From: Salegentibacter maritimus | GTDB taxonomy: Bacteria; Bacteroidota; Bacteroidia; Flavobacteriales; Flavobacteriaceae | DNA length: 64,000 nt | Reading direction: 5' to 3' | Assembly: GCF_016236915.1 (NCBI RefSeq) | Contig: NZ_JAEHOK010000011.1 | Location: 1 to 64,000 of the forward strand | In this document: positions 49,856 to 58,310 of the stretch, in pieces | Position numbering within the stretch: position 1 is the first letter of the stretch | Layout of the letters: each line of letters begins with the position of its first letter | Notes under the pieces: generated by a model | The model's database searches: none | The model's input: the letters and a program-made list of their open reading frames with translations, nothing else | What the model was told of the DNA's origin: nothing | Translations under genes and position numbers: made by a program

Positions 49856-50341
49856 ATGAAAAAGATAATACCTATTTTACTGGCCATTTTTATAATTAGT
49901 TGCCAGGGAAATGCGCAAAAAGACCAAAAGAAAAATCAGGATAAATTTGAAGTTACCAAATCTGATAAAGAGTGGAAAGCACAATTAACCGATGCCGAAT
50001 ACCGGGTTTTACGAAAAGCAGCCACTGAACCTTCATTCTCCAGCCCCTTAAACGATATTAAAGAACCCGGAACTTTTGTTTGCGCTGCCTGCGGAAATGA
50101 ATTATACAAAACGAAACATAAATTTATGAGCGGTACCGGGTGGCCAAGTTTTGACCGACCTATTAAAGGCGGGGTTGCTTATGGTACAGATTCTAAATTG
50201 GGATATCAAAGAAACGAGGTACACTGTGCCCGATGTGGAGGCCATTTAGGACACGTGTTTGACGATGGGCCTAGAGAAACCACCGGAAAAAGACACTGTA
50301 TAAACGGAGTAGCAATGGATTTTAAACCGGAGAAAAATTAA
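49856..50341 (+). CDS. msrB: Peptide-methionine (R)-S-oxide reductase MsrB, exported lipoprotein form
   Basis: 161 residues. Lipobox 'IFIISC-Q' (Cys about 16) followed by a short charged linker. The MsrB domain has zinc cysteines 'FVCAACGNEL' and 'HCARCGGHLGHVFDDGP', and the catalytic Cys in 'KRHCINGVAMDF'. The segment usually carrying the resolving Cys reads 'SGTGWPSFD', with Thr instead, so recycling probably does not use the classical internal disulfide. It repairs methionine sulfoxide in envelope proteins. A second, cytoplasmic msrB follows. Confidence 0.95.
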   Translation: MKKIIPILLAIFIISCQGNAQKDQKKNQDKFEVTKSDKEWKAQLTDAEYRVLRKAATEPSFSSPLNDIKEPGTFVCAACGNELYKTKHKFMSGTGWPSFDRPIKGGVAYGTDSKLGYQRNEVHCARCGGHLGHVFDDGPRETTGKRHCINGVAMDFKPEKN

Positions 50342-50449
50342 GATTAACTTCAGGGTTTATCCCTTTTTCTGAAAGGAAAATGAAAAAAATAAGATTTCTG
50401 TCTACTGAAATAATTTAACACAAGCTGCGGAAATAATAAAAAATTAAAT

Positions 50450-50842
50450 ATGAAAAAATACAGCATAGAAAAACCTGAAACCGAATGGAAAGAACAGCTT
50501 TCTGAAGAACAATTTCGGGTATTGAGAAAAAAAGGCACTGAAGCCCCACATACCGGCAAATACAATATGCATTTTGAAGACGGAGAGTATTTTTGCGCCG
50601 GTTGCGGTGAAAAACTTTTTGATAGTGAAGCTAAATTTGATAGCGGTTGCGGCTGGCCAAGTTTTGATAAAGCCCTAGACGGAAAAATTGAATATGTACA
50701 GGATAAAAGTTTTGGTATGATAAGAACCGAAATTCTATGTGCTAATTGCGGAGGCCATCTTGGCCACGTTTTTGATGATGGACCTACAGAGACCGGGCAA
50801 CGCTATTGTGTAAACTCGGCCAGTATTAATTTTAATAAATAA
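50450..50842 (+). CDS. msrB: Peptide-methionine (R)-S-oxide reductase MsrB, cytoplasmic form
   Basis: 130 residues without a signal peptide. Zinc cysteines are 'FCAGCGEKLF' and 'LCANCGGHLGHVFDDGP', the catalytic Cys is in 'QRYCVNSASINF', and the resolving Cys is present in 'SGCGWPSFD' (about 68). It is 108 bases after the exported MsrB and likely co-transcribed. The two copies cover the two compartments and differ in catalytic recycling. Confidence 0.96.
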   Translation: MKKYSIEKPETEWKEQLSEEQFRVLRKKGTEAPHTGKYNMHFEDGEYFCAGCGEKLFDSEAKFDSGCGWPSFDKALDGKIEYVQDKSFGMIRTEILCANCGGHLGHVFDDGPTETGQRYCVNSASINFNK

Positions 50843-50858
50843 CCTAACACCTAGTATT

Positions 50859-51422
50859 ATGAAAAAATTATTTTCTATTTTATTTATGACAACTTTTTTA
50901 TTCGCCGCCTGTGAAGGAGATCAAGGACCTCCAGGGCCTCCCGGTGAAGATGGTATTAATGGACTTGACGGATTAGGGTATACTTATGAGGAAACTATAA
51001 CTTTTGATTATTTCTCCGATAGCAATACTTACTCTCAATTTATTAATATTCCAGAAGAAGTGGAAACAGCTAACCCTCAAGCCGATGCAGTTTTAGTTTA
51101 TCGACTTGAAGTGCTTCAAGACAACGACGGAAATGATCTAGATACTTGGAGTTTAATTCCACAGAACTTTTTTCTTGACGAAGGCACTATACAATACGTT
51201 TATAATCATACTGCGGGAGATGTGGAAGTTCTAATTGATGGTAACTTCGATTTGAGTAATTTAGATCCATTTTTTGTCGAAAATCAAACATTCCGAATAG
51301 TAGTTCTTCCTTCTGATACTTTCGCTGAAACTACAGGTGTAGATGTCGCAAATTATAAGGCCGTTATGAATGCACTTGATTTAAAAGAAAGCGATGTAAA
51401 AAAAGTAAGTACGCTTAAATAA
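50859..51422 (+). CDS. Collagen-like-motif lipoprotein, unknown function
   Basis: 187 residues. Lipobox 'TFLFAAC-E' (Cys about 19). Right after it is a short collagen-like stretch ('GDQGPPGPPGEDGINGLDGL', six Gly-X-Y triplets), then a beta-rich domain of about 140 residues ('FDYFSDSNTYSQFINIPEEV', 'LVYRLEVLQDNDGNDLDTWS') with no recognised family. The domain resembles other flavobacterial collagen-motif lipoproteins. It follows the cytoplasmic msrB by 16 bases and may share that transcript. Confidence 0.8.
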   Translation: MKKLFSILFMTTFLFAACEGDQGPPGPPGEDGINGLDGLGYTYEETITFDYFSDSNTYSQFINIPEEVETANPQADAVLVYRLEVLQDNDGNDLDTWSLIPQNFFLDEGTIQYVYNHTAGDVEVLIDGNFDLSNLDPFFVENQTFRIVVLPSDTFAETTGVDVANYKAVMNALDLKESDVKKVSTLK

Positions 51423-51457
51423 ACCGGGGTAAAAACCCAGGTCCTATAAAATTTAAT

Positions 51458-51537
51458 AAAGCTGCCTAAAAGCTCTATTTTCATCAAGCCGAATTTATTT
51501 CAGTGCGATGATCTTAAGAAACTTTCCAGGCAGCTTT
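51458..51537. repeat. Repeat family 1, copy C (degenerate core)
   Basis: Arms AAAGCTGCCT (51458-51467) and AGGCAGCTTT (51528-51537). The core between them keeps ATCAAGCCGAATTTATTTCAG but the second hairpin is lost. The right arm is followed by a T-run, so it can end transcription of the collagen-motif gene. Confidence 0.7.
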
Positions 51538-51554
51538 TTTATTTAGATATTAAG

Positions 51555-51600
51555 AGTAAACTACCTAGGGGTATTACAGCCTTTGGTCGTGCCAATAAAA
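51555..51600 (+). repeat. Repeat family 2, copy 1
   Basis: Begins AGTAAACTACCT and ends with GGGTATTACAGCC-TTTGG-TCG-TGCCAATAAAA. The last part folds TTGG / CCAA. Three other copies occur at 53487, 57216 and 58311. Confidence 0.65.
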
Positions 51601-51840
51601 AACTATTGTCACCTCCCCTAGCCCAACTGATCAGCTAAATTTTATTGCTGGCTTAGAAATATGGAAAAACGCGAAATCTTCAGTATAAAAATATATAAAA
51701 ACGCTATTCCTGTAGCCTCTTTTTTATTTCCCTTTATACTCTCTTTTAAAACTTTTCAGTTTAAGTGATTATTCCTTAAATTCGCAACTTCACTCGCTAA
51801 GCGAGCTAAGATTTATTAAGCCTAATAAAAATTTCCGAAT
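51601..51840. other. Gene-free region upstream of lpdA
   Basis: About 240 bases. I see a small palindrome CTCGCT-A-AGCGAG at 51793-51805 near the lpdA start and a 35-codon ORF at 51661 with nothing to support it. The rest is AT-rich; it presumably carries the lpdA promoter, though no clear TAnnTTTG was found. Confidence 0.55.
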
Positions 51841-53232
51841 ATGAGTAAATATGATATCATTGTTTTAGGTAGTGGCCCCGGAGGTTACGTAACCGCAATT
51901 AGAGCTTCACAATTAGGGTTTAAAACCGCAGTTGTGGAAAAAGAAAGCCTTGGGGGTGTTTGTTTAAACTGGGGATGTATCCCTACCAAAGCACTTCTAA
52001 AAAGTGCAGAGGTTTTTGATTACCTGAAACACGCCGAAGATTACGGCTTAAGCCTTGAAAAAGCCGATAAGGATTTTTCTAAAGTTATTAAGCGTAGCCG
52101 CGATGTGGCCGGTGGGATGAGCAAAGGTGTTCAATTTTTAATGAAGAAAAATAAAATTGACGTAATTGAAGGATTCGGAAAATTAAAATCCGGTAAAAAA
52201 GTTGTTGTAACCGACAAAAATGACAAAACCAAAGAATACCAGGCCGATAATATTATTGTGGCTACCGGTGCCCGTTCACGCGAATTACCAAACCTTAAGC
52301 AAGATGGTAAAAAAGTAATTGGATACCGTGAAGCCATGAGCCTTGAAAAGCAACCAAAATCTATGATAGTTGTTGGTTCTGGCGCTATTGGTGTTGAGTT
52401 TGCACATTTCTATAATGCTATGGGAACCGAGGTTACCGTAGTTGAATTTTTACCAAATGTAGTGCCTTTAGAAGACGAAGAGGTTTCTAAACAATTTGAA
52501 AGAAGCATTAAGAAAGCCGGAATTAAGGTAATGACCAGTTCTTCGGTAGAAAGTGTAGACACTTCTGGTAAGAAAGTAAAAGCAAAGGTGAAAACCAAAA
52601 AAGGTGAAGAAACCCTTGAAGCCGATATTGTACTTTCTGCTGTTGGTATTAAAACCAATATTGAAAATATAGGCCTTGAAGACCTTAAAATAAAGACCGA
52701 AAAGGATAAAATTGTTGTAGACGATTTCTATAAAACCAATGTAGACGGAATTTACGCAATTGGTGATGTTGTTCACGGCCCTGCCCTGGCACACGTTGCT
52801 TCTGCTGAAGGAATTCTTTGTGTTGAAAAGATAAAAGGCATGGATGTAGAGCCGCTTGATTATGGCAATATCCCTGGTTGTACCTATGCAACCCCTGAAA
52901 TTGCATCGGTTGGAATGACCGAAAAGCAAGCTAAAGAAGCCGGTTACGAACTTAAAGTTGGTAAATTCCCATTCTCTGCCTCAGGAAAAGCTAAAGCCGC
53001 AGGAAAGTCTGATGGTTTTGTAAAAGTGATATTCGACGCCAAATACGGCGAATGGTTAGGATGCCATATGATTGGTGCCGGTGTAACCGATATGATTGCA
53101 GAAGCAGTTCTTGGTCGTAAACTGGAAACTACCGGTCATGAAGTATTAAAAGCAGTTCACCCTCACCCAACAATGAGTGAAGCGGTTATGGAAGCTGTCG
53201 CCGCTGCTTACGATGAAGTAATTCATATTTAA
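51841..53232 (+). CDS. lpdA: Dihydrolipoyl dehydrogenase
   Basis: 463 residues. FAD-binding 'DIIVLGSGPGGYVTAIRASQ', redox disulfide Cys41-Cys46 in 'GGVCLNWGCIPTKALL', NAD-binding 'MIVVGSGAIGVEFAHFYNAM' and the catalytic His-Glu 'AVHPHPTMSEAVMEA' at the C-terminus. It is the E3 component of pyruvate and 2-oxoglutarate dehydrogenase complexes and the glycine cleavage system. No E1 or E2 gene is adjacent, so it is a shared stand-alone lpdA. A strong terminator follows at 53266. Confidence 0.97.
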   Translation: MSKYDIIVLGSGPGGYVTAIRASQLGFKTAVVEKESLGGVCLNWGCIPTKALLKSAEVFDYLKHAEDYGLSLEKADKDFSKVIKRSRDVAGGMSKGVQFLMKKNKIDVIEGFGKLKSGKKVVVTDKNDKTKEYQADNIIVATGARSRELPNLKQDGKKVIGYREAMSLEKQPKSMIVVGSGAIGVEFAHFYNAMGTEVTVVEFLPNVVPLEDEEVSKQFERSIKKAGIKVMTSSSVESVDTSGKKVKAKVKTKKGEETLEADIVLSAVGIKTNIENIGLEDLKIKTEKDKIVVDDFYKTNVDGIYAIGDVVHGPALAHVASAEGILCVEKIKGMDVEPLDYGNIPGCTYATPEIASVGMTEKQAKEAGYELKVGKFPFSASGKAKAAGKSDGFVKVIFDAKYGEWLGCHMIGAGVTDMIAEAVLGRKLETTGHEVLKAVHPHPTMSEAVMEAVAAAYDEVIHI

Positions 53233-53265
53233 AAAGCATATTTTACAAAATAATTTTATATAAAA

Positions 53266-53299
53266 AACCCCCGAAGCATTAAGGCTTCGGGGGTTTTTG
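53266..53299 (+). terminator. lpdA terminator
   Basis: A 12-base perfect stem AACCCCCGAAGC / GCTTCGGGGGTT with a 6-base loop, followed by T's. The strongest hairpin in the window. Confidence 0.95.
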
Positions 53300-53337
53300 T
53301 TTGGCAATTAACAACCTTTAGTTAAATTTATTATTTC

Positions 53338-53413
53338 GTCAAGCTGAACTTGTTTCAGCTTCTATTATCTACAAATATCAACACATTAAATCCTGATATA
53401 AATTCAGGATGAC
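53338..53413. repeat. Repeat family 1, copy D (core without arms)
   Basis: GTCAAGCTGAA ... TTCAGGATGAC, 76 bases, with both hairpins (AAGCTGAA / TTCAGCTT and ATCCTGAT / TTCAGGAT-like). No flanking inverted arms are present, so the core exists independently. Confidence 0.75.
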
Positions 53414-53486
53414 AAATAGAGCCTTTTCTAAAAATAGCAATCTAATTATTACTATAACCTGTATACTCGCAATAATCTTCTTTCTG
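53414..53486. other. Rest of the lpdA - hydrolase intergenic region
   Basis: The gene-free stretch 53233-53591 is accounted for by the lpdA terminator, repeat copy D and repeat copy 2 of family 2; the remaining bases here show nothing recognisable. Confidence 0.5.
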
Positions 53487-53590
53487 AGTAAACTTCCTCG
53501 GGGCAAGCCCACGAGGCATTCGTTGAAAGCAATTTTTTAATTTCGAGGTAAGCCTCAGGGTATTACACCCCTTTGGCGGTGCCAATAAAA
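53487..53590 (+). repeat. Repeat family 2, copy 2 (longest)
   Basis: Starts AGTAAACTTCCT, continues GGGGCAAGCCCACGAGGC, then TTTCGAGGTAAGCCTCAGGG and ends TTTGGCGGTGCCAATAAAA with a TTGGC / GCCAA hairpin. It is about 104 bases long and ends two bases before the stop of the convergent minus-strand gene. Confidence 0.7.
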
Positions 53591-53591
53591 T

Positions 53592-54317
53592 TTATTCCAA
53601 CAATAAATCACAAAACACAAAGCTGGTATCCCATGATTTTTGGTTCTCTGTAAAGCAATTATCATTTGAGTTTTTAGCAGGTTTATACGATTTTTCAACC
53701 AGCTCCCCAATTTTAAACCTAATTGGCTCTTTAAAGATAGGCCCATCAAAAACAAAGGTATGAAACTCTCCATTTTCACCGCAAGGATCTACATCTTTAG
53801 GTAAGTCATTTAAAAAGCTCTCATCCAGGACTCTTCCGCAGAAAGATTTATTGAGTTTATCGGTATTTACACAAACCACAATCGCCTTAAATCCTTTATC
53901 TATAAACTCTTTTAAGAGTTGAGTGGTATCTTCCTGCCAGAGTGGAAAAATTGCCTTCAAGCCAACTTTCTCCAGTTGGTTTTCGCGGTAACGCTTTAAA
54001 TCTTCAAGCAGAATATCTCCAAAAACACTATAGACAAAACCTTCTTGCAGAAGTCTATTAGTTTCAGTTTCCATAATCTTGGTATATTCCTGCATGGAAA
54101 CTTCTCCATTTAATTTAATTTGCTGCAACGGCAAACCAATATTCTCAGCCTGTTTTTTTAGCATTTCGATTCTAACACCGTGCATAGAGATTCGATTAAC
54201 ATCACTATTTACGGTTGTAACCAACTTTTCTATCGAATACTCATTTTGCTCTTGCAGTTTATATAGCGCTAACGCGGCATCCTTACCACTACTCCAGTTT
54301 AGGTAGGCCTTCTTCAT
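53592..54317 (-). CDS. Dph6-related ATP pyrophosphatase (PP-loop family)
   Basis: 241 residues. The PP-loop is 'AYLNWSSGKDAALALYKLQE' at the N-terminus, and the C-terminal part has 'CVNTDKLNKSFCGRVLDESF' and 'DPCGENGEFHTFVFDGPIFK', which match the DUF71/Dph6 (diphthine-ammonia ligase) family. Bacteria lack diphthamide, so the bacterial reaction is unknown. Its last-base overlap with aroQ upstream (54317) implies a shared transcript. Confidence 0.87.
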   Translation of the reverse strand: MKKAYLNWSSGKDAALALYKLQEQNEYSIEKLVTTVNSDVNRISMHGVRIEMLKKQAENIGLPLQQIKLNGEVSMQEYTKIMETETNRLLQEGFVYSVFGDILLEDLKRYRENQLEKVGLKAIFPLWQEDTTQLLKEFIDKGFKAIVVCVNTDKLNKSFCGRVLDESFLNDLPKDVDPCGENGEFHTFVFDGPIFKEPIRFKIGELVEKSYKPAKNSNDNCFTENQKSWDTSFVFCDLLLE

Positions 54318-54739
54318 TAATTTACATTTAAAAAACTCTGAATAGCCAAATCATAGCCTAAAAGTCCAAAACCAAGTATGACGCCTTTAGCATTAGGTGC
54401 TATATAAGATTTATGCCGAAATTCTTCCCGGGAATGGGTGTTGGAAATATGTACTTCTACCACGGGGGTTTTTATGCCTTTCACAGCGTCTGCAATTCCT
54501 ACTGAAGTATGCGTATATGCGGCTGCATTTAAAACAATCCCGTCAAAATCTTCATCTGCCTTATGGATTTCGCTAATAATTTCACCTTCAATATTACTTT
54601 GAAAATAAGAAAGCTCGGTGTTTTTGAATCTAAACTGCAGTTCAGAGAAGTAAGTTTCAAAGCTTTTGTTACCGTAGGTATCAGGTTCCCGGGTCCCCAA
54701 TAAATTAAGGTTGGGGCCGTTAATAATCATTATCTTCAT
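54317..54739 (-). CDS. aroQ: Type II 3-dehydroquinate dehydratase
   Basis: 140 residues, the usual length. 'IINGPNLNLLGTREPDTYGN' carries the catalytic Tyr, 'GIVLNAAAYTHTSVGIADAV' the substrate loop, and 'VEVHISNTHSREEFRHKSYI' the catalytic His and Arg. It converts 3-dehydroquinate to 3-dehydroshikimate in aromatic amino acid synthesis. It is the first gene of a pair with the PP-loop enzyme. Confidence 0.97.
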   Translation of the reverse strand: MKIMIINGPNLNLLGTREPDTYGNKSFETYFSELQFRFKNTELSYFQSNIEGEIISEIHKADEDFDGIVLNAAAYTHTSVGIADAVKGIKTPVVEVHISNTHSREEFRHKSYIAPNAKGVILGFGLLGYDLAIQSFLNVN

Positions 54740-54876
54740 TTTTACCGATTAACTGGTTATAAGGGTAAAGGTAAAAATAAGATCCAGTTAAATCATAACA
54801 AACCCTTCAGAAAAACAAACATTCCAAATTGGAAACTTCATTTTTTGAAGGGTTATTTTTGGTTGGTTAATTGTAT

Positions 54877-55371
54877 TTAAAGACCAAATTCAACTCCTAT
54901 ATTTACCGAATTAAAACTGCCGCCATCTACACTAATACCCGTGTAAGATCCAACAAGACCAATAACGCCAAAGTTGTACCCTACCTGGGGTCTATAGTAA
55001 AAACCTCCGTCATTCCCGTCGTTTAAGCCAACGGCATAACCAAGATCTGCACCAAAGAAAAAGCCCTTTGCCAATGAAACTCGACCGGTAGCAGCTATAG
55101 GTAGAAAAGAAGGATCGTCAATTTCGAAATCTCCAAATTCAGTATCTATATCTTCTATAAAAAAACGTGTGTATCCTATTTTAGGTCCTATGTAGAGCAT
55201 ATCGGCAACACCCACCATATAAGCAAGATCTGCAGCGATTGCAAAATCACTAATTTCTTCAATATCTCCTACGGGTAAACCTATATTAGCTCCCACACGG
55301 AGACCATTTTGAGCCTGCATAAAAGTTGTTCCAATTAATGCAAAACAAACAATAAGTACTAATCGCTTCAT
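54877..55371 (-). CDS. Outer-membrane beta-barrel protein (porin-like)
   Basis: 164 residues. Signal peptide ending 'TTFMQAQ' (about 21), then alternating strands with aromatic girdles ('LRVGANIGLPVGDIEEISDF', 'YIGPKIGYTRFFIEDIDTEF', 'FFFGADLGYAVGL') and the typical C-terminal strand ending in a non-aromatic 'VNIGVEFGL'. No known substrate. It is transcribed on the minus strand beside a second barrel gene, but a terminator (55461-55493) separates them. Confidence 0.78.
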   Translation of the reverse strand: MKRLVLIVCFALIGTTFMQAQNGLRVGANIGLPVGDIEEISDFAIAADLAYMVGVADMLYIGPKIGYTRFFIEDIDTEFGDFEIDDPSFLPIAATGRVSLAKGFFFGADLGYAVGLNDGNDGGFYYRPQVGYNFGVIGLVGSYTGISVDGGSFNSVNIGVEFGL

Positions 55372-55460
55372 AATTAAACATTTTGGGTTACTTATCTAAA
55401 GTTACCACAAATAGCTAATAGAGCACACTAAAGCAAATATTTACAGGTTTTTACGTATAA

Positions 55461-55493
55461 AAAAAAGCGGAAGTTCAAGACCTCCGCTTTTTT
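55461..55493 (-). terminator. Terminator of the PorT-like barrel gene
   Basis: AAAAGCGGA / TCCGCTTTT stem with flanking A- and T-runs, 24 bases after the stop of the 55517-56116 gene; works in either direction. Confidence 0.85.
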
Positions 55494-55516
55494 ATAGGTG
55501 TTGTTATTATGTTATC

Positions 55517-56116
55517 TTAGAAAGTATACCCTATCCCAGCTTGAAAAGTTGAGTTGTTAATATCTGTATCTTCAATAACATCGGTAAATCCATAAGTGTA
55601 ACGTCCCTGAACAAAGAAACCATTGTTAAACTTATATTCCAATCCGGCGGCTCCTCCAAATTCAAAATCCTGAGCATTTTCAAGGTTAACATCCCCACCA
55701 TCTTCTAGCGGTTGAAAGTCTAACTCTTCATTTACCAGGAAGTTAAACGACGGACCTGCCTGCAAGCTCAGTCCATCTACAAGATAAATTTTAGCTAAAA
55801 CTGGAACCTGAACATAATCTAGTTGATATTCTACATTATCGTCTACATCAGCAAAATTCTCCTGATCTATACTAGCTTCTGTAAATCCCTGGGCTGAATA
55901 TAATACCTCTGGCTGAATAGAAAAACGATCAGCTAGTGGTATTTCAGCTAAGACACCAATATTAAACCCGGTTCGTGAATCTGGGCTATCAAAATAATCT
56001 CCTGTTACGGTAGAGAAATTCACACCACCTTTTACACCAAAATTCCAATATTCCTGAGCAGACACTGTAGTTGCTCCAAACAATACCATTGCGATAATTA
56101 AAATCGACTTTTTCAT
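55517..56116 (-). CDS. PorT-like outer-membrane beta-barrel protein
   Basis: 199 residues. Signal peptide ending 'TTVSAQ' (about 21). Eight-strand barrel pattern: 'YWNFGVKGGVNFSTVTGDYF', 'RTGFNIGVLAEIPLADRFSI', 'QPEVLYSAQGFTEASIDQEN', 'YVQVPVLAKIYLVDGLSLQA' and the C-terminal aromatic strand 'NNSTFQAGIGYTF'. This is the porin-family/PorT-like (OMP_b-brl_2) group. PorT itself is a type IX component, but the generic family is much broader, so that role is not claimed. A -7 box TACATTTG lies upstream. Confidence 0.87.
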   Translation of the reverse strand: MKKSILIIAMVLFGATTVSAQEYWNFGVKGGVNFSTVTGDYFDSPDSRTGFNIGVLAEIPLADRFSIQPEVLYSAQGFTEASIDQENFADVDDNVEYQLDYVQVPVLAKIYLVDGLSLQAGPSFNFLVNEELDFQPLEDGGDVNLENAQDFEFGGAAGLEYKFNNGFFVQGRYTYGFTDVIEDTDINNSTFQAGIGYTF

Positions 56117-56145
56117 GACTTTTATTTTTATTTGTTTTACTGAGG

Positions 56146-56153
56146 CAAATGTA
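56146..56153 (-). promoter_or_regulatory. -7 box of the PorT-like gene
   Basis: TACATTTG on the minus strand, 30 bases before the start, divergent from xerD. Confidence 0.5.
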
Positions 56154-56232
56154 GGAACAGGCTTCTTAAAAAAAAGTTACCTAAACCTAAAGTATTACTA
56201 AGATTCAGGCTAATTGTTTATATCTTTAACGT

Positions 56233-57129
56233 ATGAAATGGGCTTCAGCACTACGGGATTATTGTAACTACTTACGCATAGAACGCGGACTTTCAGACAA
56301 TTCAATCACCAATTACAGGATGGATATTGTCAAACTTATCAACTTTTTAGACGTTAAAAAACTAAAGGTCTCTCCTACCCAAATTTCGGCAGAAATCGTG
56401 CAAGAGTTTATTTATGATACGGCAAAGAAAGTCAATGCACGCTCACAATCACGCATAATATCTGGCATACGCGGTTTTTTTAACTATTTAATTTTTGAAG
56501 ATTACCGAAAAGACAATCCTTTAGACTTAATAGAGTCGCCCAAAATAGGCCGAAAACTACCTGATACTATTTCTACTAATGAAATAGATTTACTTATTGA
56601 AAATATAGATCTAAGTAAAGCTGAAGGAGAACGCAACCGCGCTATCTTAGAGACTTTATACGGCTGTGGCTTGCGTGTTAGCGAACTAACCAATTTAAAA
56701 ATCTCTGATCTTTATTTTGAAGAGGGCTTTATTAAAATTACCGGAAAAGGTAACAAACAGCGCCTGGTACCTACATCAGACTACACTAAAAAGTTTATTA
56801 ACATTTATAAGGATGAAGTTAGAATTCATCAAAAAATAAACAAAGAAGATTCAGACATTTTATTTTTAAACCGGCGGGGAGGGAAACTTACAAGGGCTAT
56901 GATTTTTACTATCATAAAACAACTGGCTAAAAAAGCAGGTATTCAAAAGAAGATTAGTCCGCATACATTTCGTCATTCTTTTGCTACCCACCTATTGGAA
57001 AACGGCGCAAACCTAAGGGCCATTCAGCAAATGTTGGGTCATGAAAGCATCACTACTACCGAGGTCTATATGCACGTAGATCGCAAACATCTTCGAGAAG
57101 TAGTAGAACAGTTTCACCCCAGGCGCTAA
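56233..57129 (+). CDS. xerD: Tyrosine recombinase XerD-type
   Basis: 298 residues. The N-terminal SAM-like domain starts 'ALRDYCNYLRIERGLSDNSI'. Catalytic residues: Arg in 'YGCGLRVSELTNLKISDLY' (about 147), 'SPHTFRHSFATHLLENGANL' (His-x-x-Arg, about 243), His in 'MLGHESITTTEVYMHVD' and the nucleophile Tyr there (about 278). It resolves chromosome dimers at dif with XerC. It is isolated from any mobile element or integron, so it is the housekeeping enzyme rather than an integrase. Confidence 0.95.
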   Translation: MKWASALRDYCNYLRIERGLSDNSITNYRMDIVKLINFLDVKKLKVSPTQISAEIVQEFIYDTAKKVNARSQSRIISGIRGFFNYLIFEDYRKDNPLDLIESPKIGRKLPDTISTNEIDLLIENIDLSKAEGERNRAILETLYGCGLRVSELTNLKISDLYFEEGFIKITGKGNKQRLVPTSDYTKKFINIYKDEVRIHQKINKEDSDILFLNRRGGKLTRAMIFTIIKQLAKKAGIQKKISPHTFRHSFATHLLENGANLRAIQQMLGHESITTTEVYMHVDRKHLREVVEQFHPRR

Positions 57130-57215
57130 ATGCTATTAAATTTGGGTTAAAGCCACTCCAGGACTTCCTATTACTTTTATTTATTAGTATTTTCAGGCAA
57201 ACGTATAATAGATAA

Positions 57216-57270
57216 ATTCCTGGCAAGCCAACAAAGCATAAAATAAAAGTTTTTATTTAGAGGCGAGCCT
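57216..57270 (+). repeat. Repeat family 2, copy 3 (partial)
   Basis: TTCCTGGCAAGCC...ATTTAGAGGCGAGCCT aligns with the middle part of the long copy at 53487 (TTCCTCGGGGCAAGCCC...TTTCGAGGTAAGCCT). The start and the GTGCCAA end are missing or degenerate. Confidence 0.45.
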
Positions 57271-57337
57271 TGAACTATTAAATCTCGATTACAAGTATAA
57301 AATCGAAGAAAAATTATTTCCAATCAAATTTAAAATA

Positions 57338-58300
57338 ATGAAAACATTAGAATTTAAAAATGGCGATAAAATGCCAGCCATAGGTTTAGGAACCTGGAAA
57401 TCTGGAAAAGATGAAGTTAAAGAAGCCGTAAAAATAGCATTAAATAATGGGTACAGACATATAGATTGTGCAGCCACTTATGGAAATGAAGATGCTATTG
57501 GAGAAGTTTTTTCGGAAGTTTTCAATGGAGGTAAAATAAAGCGGGAAGAAGTTTGGATTACTTCAAAATTATGGAATAATGCTCATAAAAAAGAAGATGT
57601 AATCCCTGCTTTAAAACAAACTTTAAAAGACCTGCAATTAGATTATTTAGACCTATATCTTATTCATTGGCCGGTCGCCTTTAAGCCTGATGTGGATTTT
57701 CCTGAGAAAGACGAAGACTATTTATCTTTAGAAGAAGCTCCAATTATAGAAACCTGGAATATGATGTTGGAAGCTAAAAAGCAAGGGCTGGTGAAGCACG
57801 TGGGAGTATCTAATTTTAGCAGTATGAAGTTAGAAGAACTACTGGAAGAAACGTCTGAAAACCCCGAAATGAACCAGGTAGAATTACACCCTTACCTGCA
57901 ACAGAACGATTTACTGGAGTTTTGTAGCCGTCATAATATACACCTTACGGCTTACTCCCCTCTTGGAAGTGGAGATAGACCAGATGGAATGAAAGCTAAA
58001 GATGAGCCGTCATTATTAGAAAACCCAGTGATAAACCGAATCGCTAAAAAACACGGCGCCAGTGCCGGCCAGATTTTAATTAAATGGAGTGAAATGCGTG
58101 GGACTGCAGTAATCCCAAAGTCTACAAATGAAAATAGAATTAAAGAAAATCTTGAAAGCACCGGGGTAAATCTAGATGAATCCGACTTTAAAGAGATCGC
58201 AAAATTAGACAGCCATTTTAGGTATGTAACCGGAGAGTTTTTTGTAACCAAAGGTAATTCTTATGAAAACATCTTTGATGACGACGATTATAAAGCTTAA
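57338..58300 (+). CDS. Aldo/keto reductase
   Basis: 320 residues. Catalytic tetrad: Asp and Tyr in 'GYRHIDCAATYGNEDAIGEV' (about 45-52), Lys in 'REEVWITSKLWNNAHKKED' and His in 'LDLYLIHWPVAFKPD'. NADPH contacts follow in 'GTAVIPKSTNENRIKENLES'. Length and the ending 'YKA' fit AKR group members such as xylose/aldose reductases. The substrate is not predictable. It is monocistronic, with repeat family 2 on both sides. Confidence 0.93.
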   Translation: MKTLEFKNGDKMPAIGLGTWKSGKDEVKEAVKIALNNGYRHIDCAATYGNEDAIGEVFSEVFNGGKIKREEVWITSKLWNNAHKKEDVIPALKQTLKDLQLDYLDLYLIHWPVAFKPDVDFPEKDEDYLSLEEAPIIETWNMMLEAKKQGLVKHVGVSNFSSMKLEELLEETSENPEMNQVELHPYLQQNDLLEFCSRHNIHLTAYSPLGSGDRPDGMKAKDEPSLLENPVINRIAKKHGASAGQILIKWSEMRGTAVIPKSTNENRIKENLESTGVNLDESDFKEIAKLDSHFRYVTGEFFVTKGNSYENIFDDDDYKA

Positions 58301-58310
58301 AAAGATTCAC

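Noticed and set aside
51661-51768. 35-codon ORF before lpdA
   Set aside because: A hydrophobic end but no conserved feature or start context; probably chance in AT-rich DNA.
52468-52929. 153-codon open frame antisense to lpdA
   Set aside because: Phe/Asn-rich, no domain, and lies wholly within a clear lpdA gene; a shadow of the coding strand.
56233-57129. Integrase of a mobile island
   Set aside because: The protein has standard XerD length and no attachment site, cargo or neighbouring mobility gene.
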